From: Hyunsoonleella ulvae
Lineage (GTDB): Bacteria; Bacteroidota; Bacteroidia; Flavobacteriales; Flavobacteriaceae
Assembly (NCBI RefSeq): GCF_016827605.1
Contig: NZ_JAEPJQ010000001.1
Location: forward strand, 1,178,001-1,242,000
Direction of reading: 5' to 3'
Length of the DNA: 64,000 nucleotides
Shown here: positions 37,176 through 45,660 of the stretch, in pieces
Layout: each line of letters opens with the position of its first letter
Numbering within the stretch: the first letter of the stretch is position 1
Notes under the pieces: generated by a model
The model's database searches: none
Seen by the model: only the letters and a program-made list of their open reading frames with translations
What the model was told of the DNA's origin: nothing
Position numbers and translations under genes: made by a program

Positions 37176-38001
37176 TGTAAAAGACTTTTCTGTTTCTGGA
37201 GAAAAATTCCGGTTAGAAGAAAACTTAGAGTTTGGTTTTTTAGAAACCACACCTCAACCACCTCCAGATAAATTAGCAGATTATTATGAGAGTGAGGATT
37301 ATATTTCTCATACAGATGCTAAACGAAACCTGTTTGAAAAAGTATACCATTTGGTAAGAACTATTTCTTTAAAAAAGAAATTAAACTTAATTAATTCTTT
37401 TACTTCAAAAGAGAAAAAATTATTAGATGTTGGTTGTGGTACAGGCGATTTTTTACAAACAGCCAAAAGAAATAATTGGGAAGCTTTTGGCATTGAACCA
37501 AACACACAAGCAAGATCAATAGCCAATACAAAAACTGGAAATTCGGTTTATGAGACTGACCAACTATCAAAGTTCGAAAGACATAGTTTTGATGTTATTA
37601 CACTTTGGCATGTTTTAGAACATCTACCAGATTTAGAAGCTCAGATAAGCACTTTTAAAACTTTATTGAAACCAAACGGAACATTGGTTATTGCAGTTCC
37701 AAATTATAAAAGTTACGATGCTACACATTACAAAGAATTTTGGGCTGCTTTTGATGTGCCTAGGCATCTTTGGCATTTTAATCGTGATGCGATGTCGAAT
37801 TTGGTTTCTAAATTTAATTTTAAAGTTATAAAAACCAAACCTATGTGGTTTGATGCTTTTTATGTGAGTATGCTTTCTGAAAAATATAAGTTTGGAAAAA
37901 TGAATCCTATAAAAGGATTCTTAATAGGCCTGTTATCAAATCTTAAAGCTCTAAGCTCCAATGAAGCTTCTTCATTGATTTATATTGTAAAAAATAGTTA
38001 A
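37165..38001 (+). CDS. Class I SAM-dependent methyltransferase
   Basis: A 278-residue cytoplasmic methyltransferase. SAM motif I is LLDVGCGTGDFLQTAKRNNW, followed by FGIEPN (motif II) and FDVITLWHVLEHLPD (motif IV region). The N-terminal region lacks the Cys-rich zinc site of some sugar C-methyltransferases, though the layout (DYYESEDYISHTDAKRNLFEKVY) is like capsule/O-antigen-linked methyltransferases. I use ATG 37165; the GTG three bases before is also possible. Overlap with the lipoprotein gene is 11 bp. Confidence 0.85.
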   Translation: MPINVKDFSVSGEKFRLEENLEFGFLETTPQPPPDKLADYYESEDYISHTDAKRNLFEKVYHLVRTISLKKKLNLINSFTSKEKKLLDVGCGTGDFLQTAKRNNWEAFGIEPNTQARSIANTKTGNSVYETDQLSKFERHSFDVITLWHVLEHLPDLEAQISTFKTLLKPNGTLVIAVPNYKSYDATHYKEFWAAFDVPRHLWHFNRDAMSNLVSKFNFKVIKTKPMWFDAFYVSMLSEKYKFGKMNPIKGFLIGLLSNLKALSSNEASSLIYIVKNS

Positions 38002-38198
38002 TTTAATACAGCGCGCATTTTTCATGAAGCTTTAAGCTTTAAACACCGTATTTGCAACTCTATTTTTTAAAGTCTCTTAAATCGCTTTATTTGAGCTTAT
38101 TTTTAATAGAATTTAATTATAGATTTTTAAATCAGTAATAATTTTTGATTATAAGTTAAATTCAAACCAATTTCGGTTTTCTTTTTCACATACTTTAT

Positions 38199-38206
38199 TA
38201 CATTTG
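38199..38206 (+). promoter_or_regulatory. Probable -7 box (TACATTTG)
   Basis: TACATTTG matches the Bacteroidota -7 element and is 56 bp before the ATG at 38262. The repeat tract AAAAACC lies between it and the start codon. Confidence 0.5.
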
Positions 38207-38233
38207 TGCGACTTGAAAAAAATGATTCAAATT

Positions 38234-38261
38234 AAAAACCAAAAACCAAAAACCAAAAACC
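38234..38261. repeat. Heptanucleotide tandem repeat (AAAAACC)x4 abutting a start codon
   Basis: Four exact copies of AAAAACC fill 38234-38261 and end directly at the ATG of the OmpH-like gene. Such a tract can gain or lose units by slippage. Confidence 0.95.
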
Positions 38262-38780
38262 ATGAAACATATATTTTACGCTGTAATGCTATTGATGATT
38301 TTAGCATCATGCCAAAAACCAAATAAAATTGGTTATGTAGATAACGGTACCGTGATTAATGATATTCAGGAAAAGAAAGATCTTGAAGAAAAATTTAAGG
38401 CCAGAGAAAAAGTTTTTAATACACGAAGGGATAGTATGGTTAATGCGTATCAATTAGACTTAAAAGAAGCACAGATAAAAGCTAAAAGAATGTCTCAAGC
38501 TAATCTTCAAAAGTTATCTCAAGAGATTCAGCAAAAAGAACAATTATTATCTCAAAGAATTCAGCAAGAACAACAAGCCATACAACAAGCCTTTCAATCA
38601 GAAATAGATACGTTGATTGTTAAAGTAAAAGATTATGTAAAGGACTACGGTAAGAAAAACGGATACACTTATATTTTAGGCACTAGTGATGCTGCAGCGT
38701 CAGTACTTTATGGTACTGAAGAAAATGATTTAACACAAACGATCTTGGATAACTTAAATGCGGAATATAAGAAAGAATAG
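38262..38780 (+). CDS. OmpH/Skp-like lipoprotein
   Basis: A 172-residue lipoprotein (ILASC, Cys17) of the OmpH/Skp family: IGYVDNGTVINDIQEKKDLEEKF, a long Gln/Lys-rich coiled coil (about 45-110) and the C-terminal KKNGYTYILGTSDAAASVLYGTEENDLT block. Skp-type proteins chaperone outer-membrane proteins in the periplasm; a lipidated form would be membrane-anchored. A 4x7-bp repeat directly precedes the start. It stands alone between a methyltransferase gene and a convergent vWFA gene. Confidence 0.88.
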   Translation: MKHIFYAVMLLMILASCQKPNKIGYVDNGTVINDIQEKKDLEEKFKAREKVFNTRRDSMVNAYQLDLKEAQIKAKRMSQANLQKLSQEIQQKEQLLSQRIQQEQQAIQQAFQSEIDTLIVKVKDYVKDYGKKNGYTYILGTSDAAASVLYGTEENDLTQTILDNLNAEYKKE

Positions 38781-38801
38781 AGTATAGTAAAATTTATTTA
38801 G

Positions 38802-38835
38802 AACACTGGTAATCAAATTATTACCAGTGTTTTTT
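38802..38835. terminator. Bidirectional terminator
   Basis: Perfect 12-bp stem AACACTGGTAAT (38802-38813) and ATTACCAGTGTT (38820-38831) with a 6-nt loop, then TTTT. It sits between the convergent OmpH-like and vWFA genes. Confidence 0.9.
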
Positions 38836-38839
38836 GTTT

Positions 38840-40288
38840 CTAATTATTCCAATGTGTAACAAGTTCTATAAACTCCTGTCTAAATCCATTAGGATCAAAG
38901 CTAGTAGCACCACTAGCCAAATCAATTACCATTTGTTTAGAAACGTTTCCTTTATATTCTGAATTCTTCATGAGTAAACCAAACCCTGTAACTGCAGTAG
39001 CAAAATTCATGTTTTCAGATATTATAGCGTTACTAGATTCCTTAATTTCGTGTGCTAAAGGGATGCTTATTTCAGTATTTGGTTTTTTATACCTAAAGTC
39101 AAATGTAGCATAAAGCGCTTCAGTATTATCTTTTAATACCACTTCATAAAGTGCTGTAATAGTTTGAGAAGAACCAATTTCGCCTGCATCCTCAGTGTCA
39201 TCTTCAAAATCTTCATTTTCTAAAGCTCTATTTTCATACCCAATTAAACGATAGGAAGAAACTTTATTTTCGTTAAAAGTTACTTGAATTTTAGAATCTT
39301 TTGCCACAGTATATAACTTTCCTAGTTCATAAGTAAAAACCTTTTGAATCTGTTTTGCATTATCTATATGCTCGTAATTACCATTACCTTTATTTGCAAT
39401 CTGCTCCATACCATAATCGTTTAGATTTCCGCCTCCAACACCAAGTACAGTTAGATAAATACCCGTTTTTCGTTTTTTTTCTATAAGTTCTACAAGTGCT
39501 TCAGTAGAGGATGGACCAACATTGAAATCGCCATCAGATCCTAAGATAACCCTATTGTTACCATCACTAATAAAATGTTCTTCTACTATTTTATAGGCGG
39601 TAATAATACCCTCAGCTCCTGCTGTGCTACCTCCAGCACCTAGTTGATCTATGGCTTGTTTTATTTTATCTTTTTCACTCCCAGATGTTGATGGCAATAA
39701 TACACCTGCACTCCCAGCGTAGGTAACAATAGCAATTCTATCATCATCCCTAAGATTATCTGTTAAAGTTTTAAATCCTGACTTTAAAATACCCAATTTA
39801 TCTGGAGAACTCATAGAACCAGAAACATCAATTAAAAAGACATAATTAGAATTTGGAAGTTCTGATTCTGGAATGGTTTTACCTTTCATACCTATGCGTA
39901 TCAAGTGATGATCTGTATTCCAAGGACAGATGGAAACTTCAGAATTCAAACCGACATTATCTCCATTTTGAGGTTCAGGATAATCAAATGTAAAATAGTT
40001 AATATACTCCTCAATTCTTACTGAAGCGACAGGTGGGGTTTGTCCTAAATTTAAAAAGCGTCTCATGTTGGCATAAGAACCGCCATCAGCATCAACCGAA
40101 AATGTAGACACAGGGGCTTCACTAGTTGAAATAAAGGGATTTTCTCCATGATCTTTATAATTTTCTTGAACTATTGGTTCGGGGTTATAAGCCGAAAGTT
40201 CATGCATAGATACCTTATCTAAAGGAGAACATGCAACAGTAATTATTAGTAAAGATAAAAAGGATGAGATTGCATAAAGGTTTTTCAT
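38840..40288 (-). CDS. von Willebrand factor A domain lipoprotein
   Basis: A 482-residue lipoprotein (TVAC, Cys20). An N-terminal von Willebrand-associated domain (FSVDADGGSYANMRRFLNLGQTPP, the 'YfbK' type) precedes a vWFA domain at about 148-315 with an intact MIDAS motif DVSGSMS (Asp154) and SDGDFNVG. A C-terminal domain follows (about 330-482). Related proteins in this phylum often carry an extra CarboxypepD_reg-like domain, which is absent here. Probably at the outer membrane, binding metal and protein ligands. A motif like the one before the ECF sigma operon lies upstream, at 40339-40364. Confidence 0.88.
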   Translation of the reverse strand: MKNLYAISSFLSLLIITVACSPLDKVSMHELSAYNPEPIVQENYKDHGENPFISTSEAPVSTFSVDADGGSYANMRRFLNLGQTPPVASVRIEEYINYFTFDYPEPQNGDNVGLNSEVSICPWNTDHHLIRIGMKGKTIPESELPNSNYVFLIDVSGSMSSPDKLGILKSGFKTLTDNLRDDDRIAIVTYAGSAGVLLPSTSGSEKDKIKQAIDQLGAGGSTAGAEGIITAYKIVEEHFISDGNNRVILGSDGDFNVGPSSTEALVELIEKKRKTGIYLTVLGVGGGNLNDYGMEQIANKGNGNYEHIDNAKQIQKVFTYELGKLYTVAKDSKIQVTFNENKVSSYRLIGYENRALENEDFEDDTEDAGEIGSSQTITALYEVVLKDNTEALYATFDFRYKKPNTEISIPLAHEIKESSNAIISENMNFATAVTGFGLLMKNSEYKGNVSKQMVIDLASGATSFDPNGFRQEFIELVTHWNN

Positions 40289-40338
40289 AGCGAGGGTGTT
40301 TTAAAGTTTAATAAAAGTGAATTGCAATATGTCTTTTA

Positions 40339-40364
40339 GATGTAGCATGTAAGAAATGGTTGCG
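40339..40364 (-). promoter_or_regulatory. Weak ECF-type promoter match for the vWFA gene
   Basis: On the minus strand CGCAACCATT is followed by 13 nt and ATC, against TGCAACCTTT-13-GTC at the two neighbouring sites: same spacing, 8/10 and 2/3 bases shared. It lies 50 bp before the start codon. Confidence 0.4.
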
Positions 40365-40432
40365 TTAATTGCTTAATGAATTTTTTGATTTAGAATACAT
40401 TAGACCGCATTTTAAAAAAAATCAAAAGACAA

Positions 40433-40458
40433 TGCAACCTTTCAATTTTTAATCTGTC
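40433..40458 (+). promoter_or_regulatory. ECF-type promoter before the TonB-receptor operon
   Basis: TGCAACCTTT (40433-40442), a 13-nt spacer and GTC (40456-40458), 70 bp before the receptor ATG. The same two blocks with identical spacing precede the ECF sigma-factor gene at 44495-44520. This is the layout expected of an ECF sigma -35/-10 promoter. Confidence 0.72.
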
Positions 40459-40528
40459 AATACCAATAGAATCAATCATCAATCAAACTAAGCTGAAATA
40501 GTTCAGCATTATAAAACGAACAGATCAA

Positions 40529-42904
40529 ATGAAAATTATGTTACTAGGGTTATGCCTGTTTCTAGGCATGACGGCAACTGCACAAGACACGTTTAGTATT
40601 CGTGGTACAGTTAAAGATGCCAAAAATGGAGAAACAATATTAGGAGCTACCGTTTTTTTTAAAGGCACCACAAATGGAGCCGTTACCAACAGTTACGGCT
40701 TTTATTCACTTACAGCTTCAAAGGGTAATTATACGGTAGTAGTATCGTATATGGGTTATGAAGAGATTTCAAAAGAAATTAACCTTAACCAAGATCAAGT
40801 TCTAGATTTTGAACTTACGGAAGCAACGCATCAATTAGATGAAGTTGTCGTTACAGCCGAAGAACCAGAGCGCATTAGTATTAAGAAACCACAAATGAGT
40901 GTTTCAAAACTCAATGCTTCTACCATTAAACAAATACCCGCAGTATTGGGAGAGGTAGATGTGATTAAATCCATTCAAATGTTACCAGGTGTTACAAATT
41001 CTGGAGAAGGCACTGCGGGCTTTAATGTAAGAGGAGGGGCTGCAGACCAAAATTTGGTATTACTTGATGAAGCCATTATTTATAACACATCTCATTTTTT
41101 TGGCTTCTTTTCAGTGTTTAACAATGATGCAATAAAAAATGTAAAGCTTTACAAAGGAGACATTCCTGCAAAGTTTGGAGGACGAGTATCTTCAGTTTTA
41201 GATGTACACCAAAAGGATGGTAATAGTAAACAGTTTGAACTCAATGGAGGCATAGGTTTAATTTCAAGTAGGCTAACTGCTGAAGCACCGCTGTTTGGAG
41301 ATAAAGGGTCTTTTTTAATCGCAGGTAGAAGCTCTTATGCCCATTTACTTATGAAAGCCATCCCGGAAGTAAAAGATGATAAAATATCCTTTTACGATCT
41401 AAACTTAAAAACGAATTACACAATAAATAAAAACAACAGGCTATTCCTCTCAGGGTATTTTGGAAGAGATGTTTTCGATTTATCTAATATTATTAGAACT
41501 AACTATGGAAATGCCTCTGGAAATTTAAGATGGAATCATGTATTTAACGATAAGCTGTTTTCCAATTTATCCTTAATATATAGCAAGTACGATTACCGTA
41601 TTATACTTGATTTTGTGGAGTTGGATTGGATTGCAGACATTAAAAACTATAATATTAAATACGATTTTGGGTACTATCTCAATGATAAAGTAAAGGTAGA
41701 TTTTGGTGTTAGTACCATTCTTCACAATTTAAATCCTGGAGAAGTAAAACCAACAACAGAAAGCTCTCCTGTAAACCAATTAAAGTTAGAACAAAAGCGA
41801 GCTTTAGAAAATGGTATTTATGCCAGTGCAGAACATCAAATTTCAGATAAACTTACTTTAAATTACGGACTACGCTACAGTAGGTTTAATAGACTTGGCG
41901 GACAAAATATTATGAATTATGCAAATAATAAACCCGTTGTATATAATGAAACATTAGGCATTTACGAAGAAGGAGAAGAAACAGGCGAAACTTTTTTTAA
42001 GAAAAGCGAAAGTATAAAAACCTATGATAATTTTGAGCCTCGTTTGGGAATGTCCTATCAATTAAATACATCTTCTTCCGTAAAAGCAAGCTATACAAGA
42101 TCAACCCAATATATGCATTTACTATCCAATACCACTGCTGTAACACCGCTAGATGTATGGACGCCAAGTGGAAGATATATTAAACCCCAAAAATCACATC
42201 AATATGCAGCAGGGTATTACAAAAACCTAAAAGACAACATCTTCTCTTTAGAAGTAGAAGCGTATTACAAGACTGTAGACAATAGAATTGATTATGTAGA
42301 CGGTTCAGATTTAATAGGGACTAATACCATTGAAACTGAAATTTTAAATGGCGAAGCCAGAGCCTATGGTTTAGAATTTTTATTGAGAAAAAATAAAGGA
42401 CGCTTTACGGGATGGTTGGCCTACACTTTATCAAAATCAGAACAAAGAACACCAGGAGGGATTGCTGGTGGGTTAGGTATTAACGATGGCAAATGGTACA
42501 ATACCCCTTTTGATAGAACTCATGATGTATCGATAACAGGAGCATATAAACTAAATGACCGATGGAAATTTAGTGCTAATGCGGTTTACCAAACAGGACG
42601 ACCTGTGACATATCCAGATGGACAGTACACTTATGAAGGTTTATCTATAGCTAGTTTTTCAGATAGAAATGCCAGCAGATTACCAGCATATCATCGCTTA
42701 GATATATCAGCAATTTATAGTCCGAAAAAGAATTTGAATAGAAAATGGAAAGGTGAGTGGGTGTTTGGTATCTACAATGCCTATAACCGTAAAAATGCAG
42801 CCTCAATCAGGTTTGTTCAAAATGATGACACAGCAGCAAATGAAGCAACACGAACAGCTATTTTCGGTATTATACCATCGATAACATATAACTTCAAATT
42901 TTAA
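40529..42904 (+). CDS. TonB-dependent outer-membrane receptor
   Basis: A 791-residue outer-membrane receptor with signal peptide (LGLCLFLGMTATAQ), a CarboxypepD_reg-like domain at about 24-105 (TVKDAKNGETILGATVFFKGTTNGAVTNSYGFYSL), a plug domain (PQMSVSKLNASTIKQIPAVLGEVDVIKSIQMLPGVTNSGEGTAGFNVRGGAADQNLVLLDEA) and a long beta-barrel ending in TYNFKF. It is not the SusC type (no SusD partner follows). The next gene is a DUF4249 lipoprotein, the common partner of such receptors in Flavobacteriaceae. Substrate unknown. Confidence 0.92.
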   Translation: MKIMLLGLCLFLGMTATAQDTFSIRGTVKDAKNGETILGATVFFKGTTNGAVTNSYGFYSLTASKGNYTVVVSYMGYEEISKEINLNQDQVLDFELTEATHQLDEVVVTAEEPERISIKKPQMSVSKLNASTIKQIPAVLGEVDVIKSIQMLPGVTNSGEGTAGFNVRGGAADQNLVLLDEAIIYNTSHFFGFFSVFNNDAIKNVKLYKGDIPAKFGGRVSSVLDVHQKDGNSKQFELNGGIGLISSRLTAEAPLFGDKGSFLIAGRSSYAHLLMKAIPEVKDDKISFYDLNLKTNYTINKNNRLFLSGYFGRDVFDLSNIIRTNYGNASGNLRWNHVFNDKLFSNLSLIYSKYDYRIILDFVELDWIADIKNYNIKYDFGYYLNDKVKVDFGVSTILHNLNPGEVKPTTESSPVNQLKLEQKRALENGIYASAEHQISDKLTLNYGLRYSRFNRLGGQNIMNYANNKPVVYNETLGIYEEGEETGETFFKKSESIKTYDNFEPRLGMSYQLNTSSSVKASYTRSTQYMHLLSNTTAVTPLDVWTPSGRYIKPQKSHQYAAGYYKNLKDNIFSLEVEAYYKTVDNRIDYVDGSDLIGTNTIETEILNGEARAYGLEFLLRKNKGRFTGWLAYTLSKSEQRTPGGIAGGLGINDGKWYNTPFDRTHDVSITGAYKLNDRWKFSANAVYQTGRPVTYPDGQYTYEGLSIASFSDRNASRLPAYHRLDISAIYSPKKNLNRKWKGEWVFGIYNAYNRKNAASIRFVQNDDTAANEATRTAIFGIIPSITYNFKF

Positions 42905-42941
42905 TCTTGAATACCCTTATGGGTACTAAAAACAAACAAAT

Positions 42942-43787
42942 ATGAAACCATATATAAAAATACTTTCAATATTATTTTTAATAGGATATACATCCTGTGA
43001 AGATGTGATTGATGTGGACGTTCCAACAGCTGCTCCAAGACTAGTTATTGAAGCTTCCTTAGATTGGCAAAAAGGCACAACAGGTAACAACCAAATCATA
43101 AAGTTAAGTACATCTACCCCTTATTTTGAGAACACTGTAAACTCAGCAGTTACGGGAGCTTCAGTAAAAGTAACAAATAACAATAATAATATTGAGTATA
43201 CTTTTGAGGACCAGAATAATGGCACGTACACCATCTCTAACTTTGTTCCCGTAATAAATGACAGTTACACCTTAGAAATTACATACAATAATGAAACCTA
43301 TCGTGCTACAGAAACCTTAAAATCGGTATCGCCAATAAAACGCGTAGAGCAATCCGTAGAAGGTGGCTTTGATGATGAAGTTTTGGATGTTTCCATTTTT
43401 TGGGATGACCCAGTCGATGAGGAGAATTTCTATCTCATAAAATTTATGGAAGAAGGTATTTTTTTTCCAATTTTTGAGGACTATCCAGATGAATTTGTAA
43501 ACGGTAATGAACTCAATACTTTTTTTGAAAAAGACAGAGAAGATGATGATGACCAAGCTGAATTTAATCCTGGAGATACAGTTAAATTCACCCTATATGG
43601 TATCTCAAAGCAGTATGATAATTATATAAGCCTGTTAATAGAGCAGTATGATAGCGCAGGAGATCCGTTTAGTACTATTCCAGCAAAGCTAAAAGGTAAT
43701 TGTATTAACGTAAGCACACCAGAAAATTATCCTTTAGGCTATTTTAGGTTGTCTGAGTTTGATACCGTAACCTATACTTTTCAATAA
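42942..43787 (+). CDS. DUF4249 family lipoprotein
   Basis: A 281-residue lipoprotein (TSC, Cys19 of the leader) with the DUF4249 opening EDVIDVDVPTAAPRLVIEASLDW and the NGTYTISNFVPVINDSYTLEITYNNETYRATETL block. These are conserved partners of TonB-dependent receptors in Bacteroidota; the role is unknown but the protein is probably surface-exposed or periplasmic. It lies 37 bp after the receptor and 19 bp before a GIN-domain gene. Confidence 0.88.
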   Translation: MKPYIKILSILFLIGYTSCEDVIDVDVPTAAPRLVIEASLDWQKGTTGNNQIIKLSTSTPYFENTVNSAVTGASVKVTNNNNNIEYTFEDQNNGTYTISNFVPVINDSYTLEITYNNETYRATETLKSVSPIKRVEQSVEGGFDDEVLDVSIFWDDPVDEENFYLIKFMEEGIFFPIFEDYPDEFVNGNELNTFFEKDREDDDDQAEFNPGDTVKFTLYGISKQYDNYISLLIEQYDSAGDPFSTIPAKLKGNCINVSTPENYPLGYFRLSEFDTVTYTFQ

Positions 43788-43806
43788 CAATTAAAAACAT
43801 AATATC

Positions 43807-44460
43807 ATGAAAACACAGTATATATTTTATCTGCTTTTAGCCTTTTGTATGGGGTTAACCTCATGCTCAGTAGATAGTATAAAGGCGTCTGACACTATCG
43901 TATCAGAAGAACGCATGGTTTCAAATTTTAATGAAGTTGACGTTTCAAGTGATATAGAAGTAGTTATAAAATACGGCACACAACAATCTGTTAAGATAAC
44001 CACAAGCGATAATATCATAAAAAATGTAACTACAAGCGTAAGTAACGGTAGACTAGTTGCAAGATTATCTGGCAATATTAGGCGGTTAACAGAGTTAAAA
44101 TTAGAAATAACCATTCCAACCATTTCAAGATTAATACTATCAGCCGATAGCTTTGGAAGCTGTACTGGATTTGAAAACTTAGAAACGTTCCAACTGAATG
44201 TTTCCAGTGATGCTTTTATTGTGCTTTCAGGCTCAGCAAATAGTATGAATATAGATGCCAGTAGTGATGCCAAGGTAGAAGGGTTCGATTTTGAAACTAA
44301 AACATGTAATATAAATTGTTCTTCAGATGCTACAGTTTCTATAACTTGTACTGATGCTTTATCAGGTTCTGTAAGTAGCGATGGCATAATATTTTATAAA
44401 GGAAATCCAACGGTAAATGTATCTACAAGCAGCGATGGCGCAGTAATAAATTCAAATTAG
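43807..44460 (+). CDS. Head-GIN domain (DUF2807) lipoprotein
   Basis: A 217-residue lipoprotein (LTSC, about Cys20) with a right-handed beta-solenoid pattern: FNEVDVSSDIEVVIKYGTQQSVKITTSDNIIKNVTTSVSNGRLVARL, followed by repeated SSD motifs (SSDAFIVLSG, SSDAKVEGFD, SSDATVSIT, SSDGIIF). This is the putative auto-transporter adhesin head-GIN family (DUF2807). It ends the TonB-receptor operon, 34 bp before the ECF promoter of the next operon. Confidence 0.85.
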   Translation: MKTQYIFYLLLAFCMGLTSCSVDSIKASDTIVSEERMVSNFNEVDVSSDIEVVIKYGTQQSVKITTSDNIIKNVTTSVSNGRLVARLSGNIRRLTELKLEITIPTISRLILSADSFGSCTGFENLETFQLNVSSDAFIVLSGSANSMNIDASSDAKVEGFDFETKTCNINCSSDATVSITCTDALSGSVSSDGIIFYKGNPTVNVSTSSDGAVINSN

Positions 44461-44494
44461 AAAGATGCTGATATTAAATAAATTGTAACTTTCA

Positions 44495-44520
44495 TGCAAC
44501 CTTTAAAAATTTCTATTGTC
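44495..44520 (+). promoter_or_regulatory. ECF-type autoregulatory promoter
   Basis: TGCAACCTTT (44495-44504), 13 nt, GTC (44518-44520), 48 bp before the sigma-factor start. The exact core and spacing are shared with 40433-40458. ECF sigma factors commonly transcribe their own operon from such a promoter. Confidence 0.75.
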
Positions 44521-44568
44521 TTTAAAAATAGAAACTAAATCCAAAACCGATTTCACAACCAAAACGCG

Positions 44569-45111
44569 GTGACAAACCAAGTAGTTTTTACACATAAAGA
44601 GCTTGTAGAGAAGAGCAAATTGGGCGACCGAAAAACGCAATACAAATTGTATTCGCTTTACGTTAATGCTATGTTTAATGTGTGTGTAAGAATGGTAAAA
44701 TCTAAAGAAGATGCCGAAGATATTTTACAAGAGAGTTTTGTTGAGGCATTTAAAAACCTAAACAGTTTTAGATACGAAAGCACCTTTGGTTCTTGGTTAA
44801 AGCGTATTGTGATAAACAAAAGCATCAATCATTTAAAATTAAAACGCGTGCCTTTGGTGGCCATGGATGATTATGATAATTGGATTCCAGAACAACAAGA
44901 AGATGAAGATATTAAAGAAGAACAACTTAATGTAGATACCATAAAAATAGCAATAAAGCAGCTCCCAGAGGGCTACCAGACCATAATCAATTTGTATTTA
45001 ATTGAAGGATACGATCACGTTGAGATAGGAGAAATTTTAGGCATAAGCACCTCAACTTCCAAATCCCAATATCACAGAGCAAAAAAGAAACTAATAGCAT
45101 TAATGCATTGA
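44569..45111 (+). CDS. ECF-type RNA polymerase sigma factor
   Basis: A 180-residue sigma-70 family factor, ECF class. Region 2 contains NVCVRMVKSKEDAEDILQESFVEAFKNLNSFRYESTFGSWLKRIVINKSINHL, and region 4 contains LPEGYQTIINLYLIEGYDHVEIGEILGISTSTSKSQYHRAKKKL. Start is a GTG at 44569. It is 6 bp before the presumed anti-sigma gene and has its own ECF-type promoter. Confidence 0.93.
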   Translation: MTNQVVFTHKELVEKSKLGDRKTQYKLYSLYVNAMFNVCVRMVKSKEDAEDILQESFVEAFKNLNSFRYESTFGSWLKRIVINKSINHLKLKRVPLVAMDDYDNWIPEQQEDEDIKEEQLNVDTIKIAIKQLPEGYQTIINLYLIEGYDHVEIGEILGISTSTSKSQYHRAKKKLIALMH

Positions 45112-45117
45112 AAGCCA

Positions 45118-45660
45118 ATGGACAATTTAAAAAAATACACCAGTAAGCACCAGGCTAAATTTGATGATTTCGATTTAGACGAAGTAGACAAACTAAGGCT
45201 TTGGGGCGATATTGTTTCAGAACTACCAGAAAAGCCAGTTAAGGTTATTCCGTTATGGAAAACAACACCATTTAGAGTGGCGGCTAGCATTATACTATTG
45301 GTTGGTTGTACGTTCTTTTTCTTGCTATCTGGTGGGCAAGATCCAGAACAACAAATTGTGAATCAAGAACTACAGGATATTGATAGCCACTATCAACTAC
45401 TGGTAAATAATCAAGTAGAATTAATTAAGAATAGTTTGCATTTATCAAGAGAAGACCAAGAAGATTTCTTGTTGTTAATAGACGATTTAGATGCAGAATA
45501 CAACAAATTAAAAGGGGAGCTAAAATTAGGCATCAACAATGAAAAAATTATTGAAGCTATAATTAGTAATTACAGAAAGAAGATTAAACTCATGGAGGAT
45601 TTATTAGAACGATCATATCCAGTTAAAACCGATTTTGAAGATGAAGCAATTACATTATAA
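45118..45660 (+). CDS. Putative membrane-bound anti-sigma factor
   Basis: A 180-residue protein with a cytoplasmic N-terminus (LKKYTSKHQAKFDDFDLDEVDKLRLWGDIV), one membrane segment (VAASIILLVGCTFFFLLSG, about residues 59-77) and an extracytoplasmic helical part. No clear zinc motif or family match, but the topology and the place directly after the ECF sigma gene, 6 bp away, point to an anti-sigma factor. Its last 20 bp overlap the next gene. Inference from context. Confidence 0.7.
   Translation: MDNLKKYTSKHQAKFDDFDLDEVDKLRLWGDIVSELPEKPVKVIPLWKTTPFRVAASIILLVGCTFFFLLSGGQDPEQQIVNQELQDIDSHYQLLVNNQVELIKNSLHLSREDQEDFLLLIDDLDAEYNKLKGELKLGINNEKIIEAIISNYRKKIKLMEDLLERSYPVKTDFEDEAITL

Noticed and set aside
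38234-38261. CRISPR-like repeat
   Set aside because: Units are 7 bp and directly adjacent with no spacers, so this is a simple tandem repeat.
43827-44387. 186-residue minus-strand open frame inside the GIN-domain gene
   Set aside because: Antisense shadow of a repetitive Ser/Asp-rich gene, with no signal or family match.
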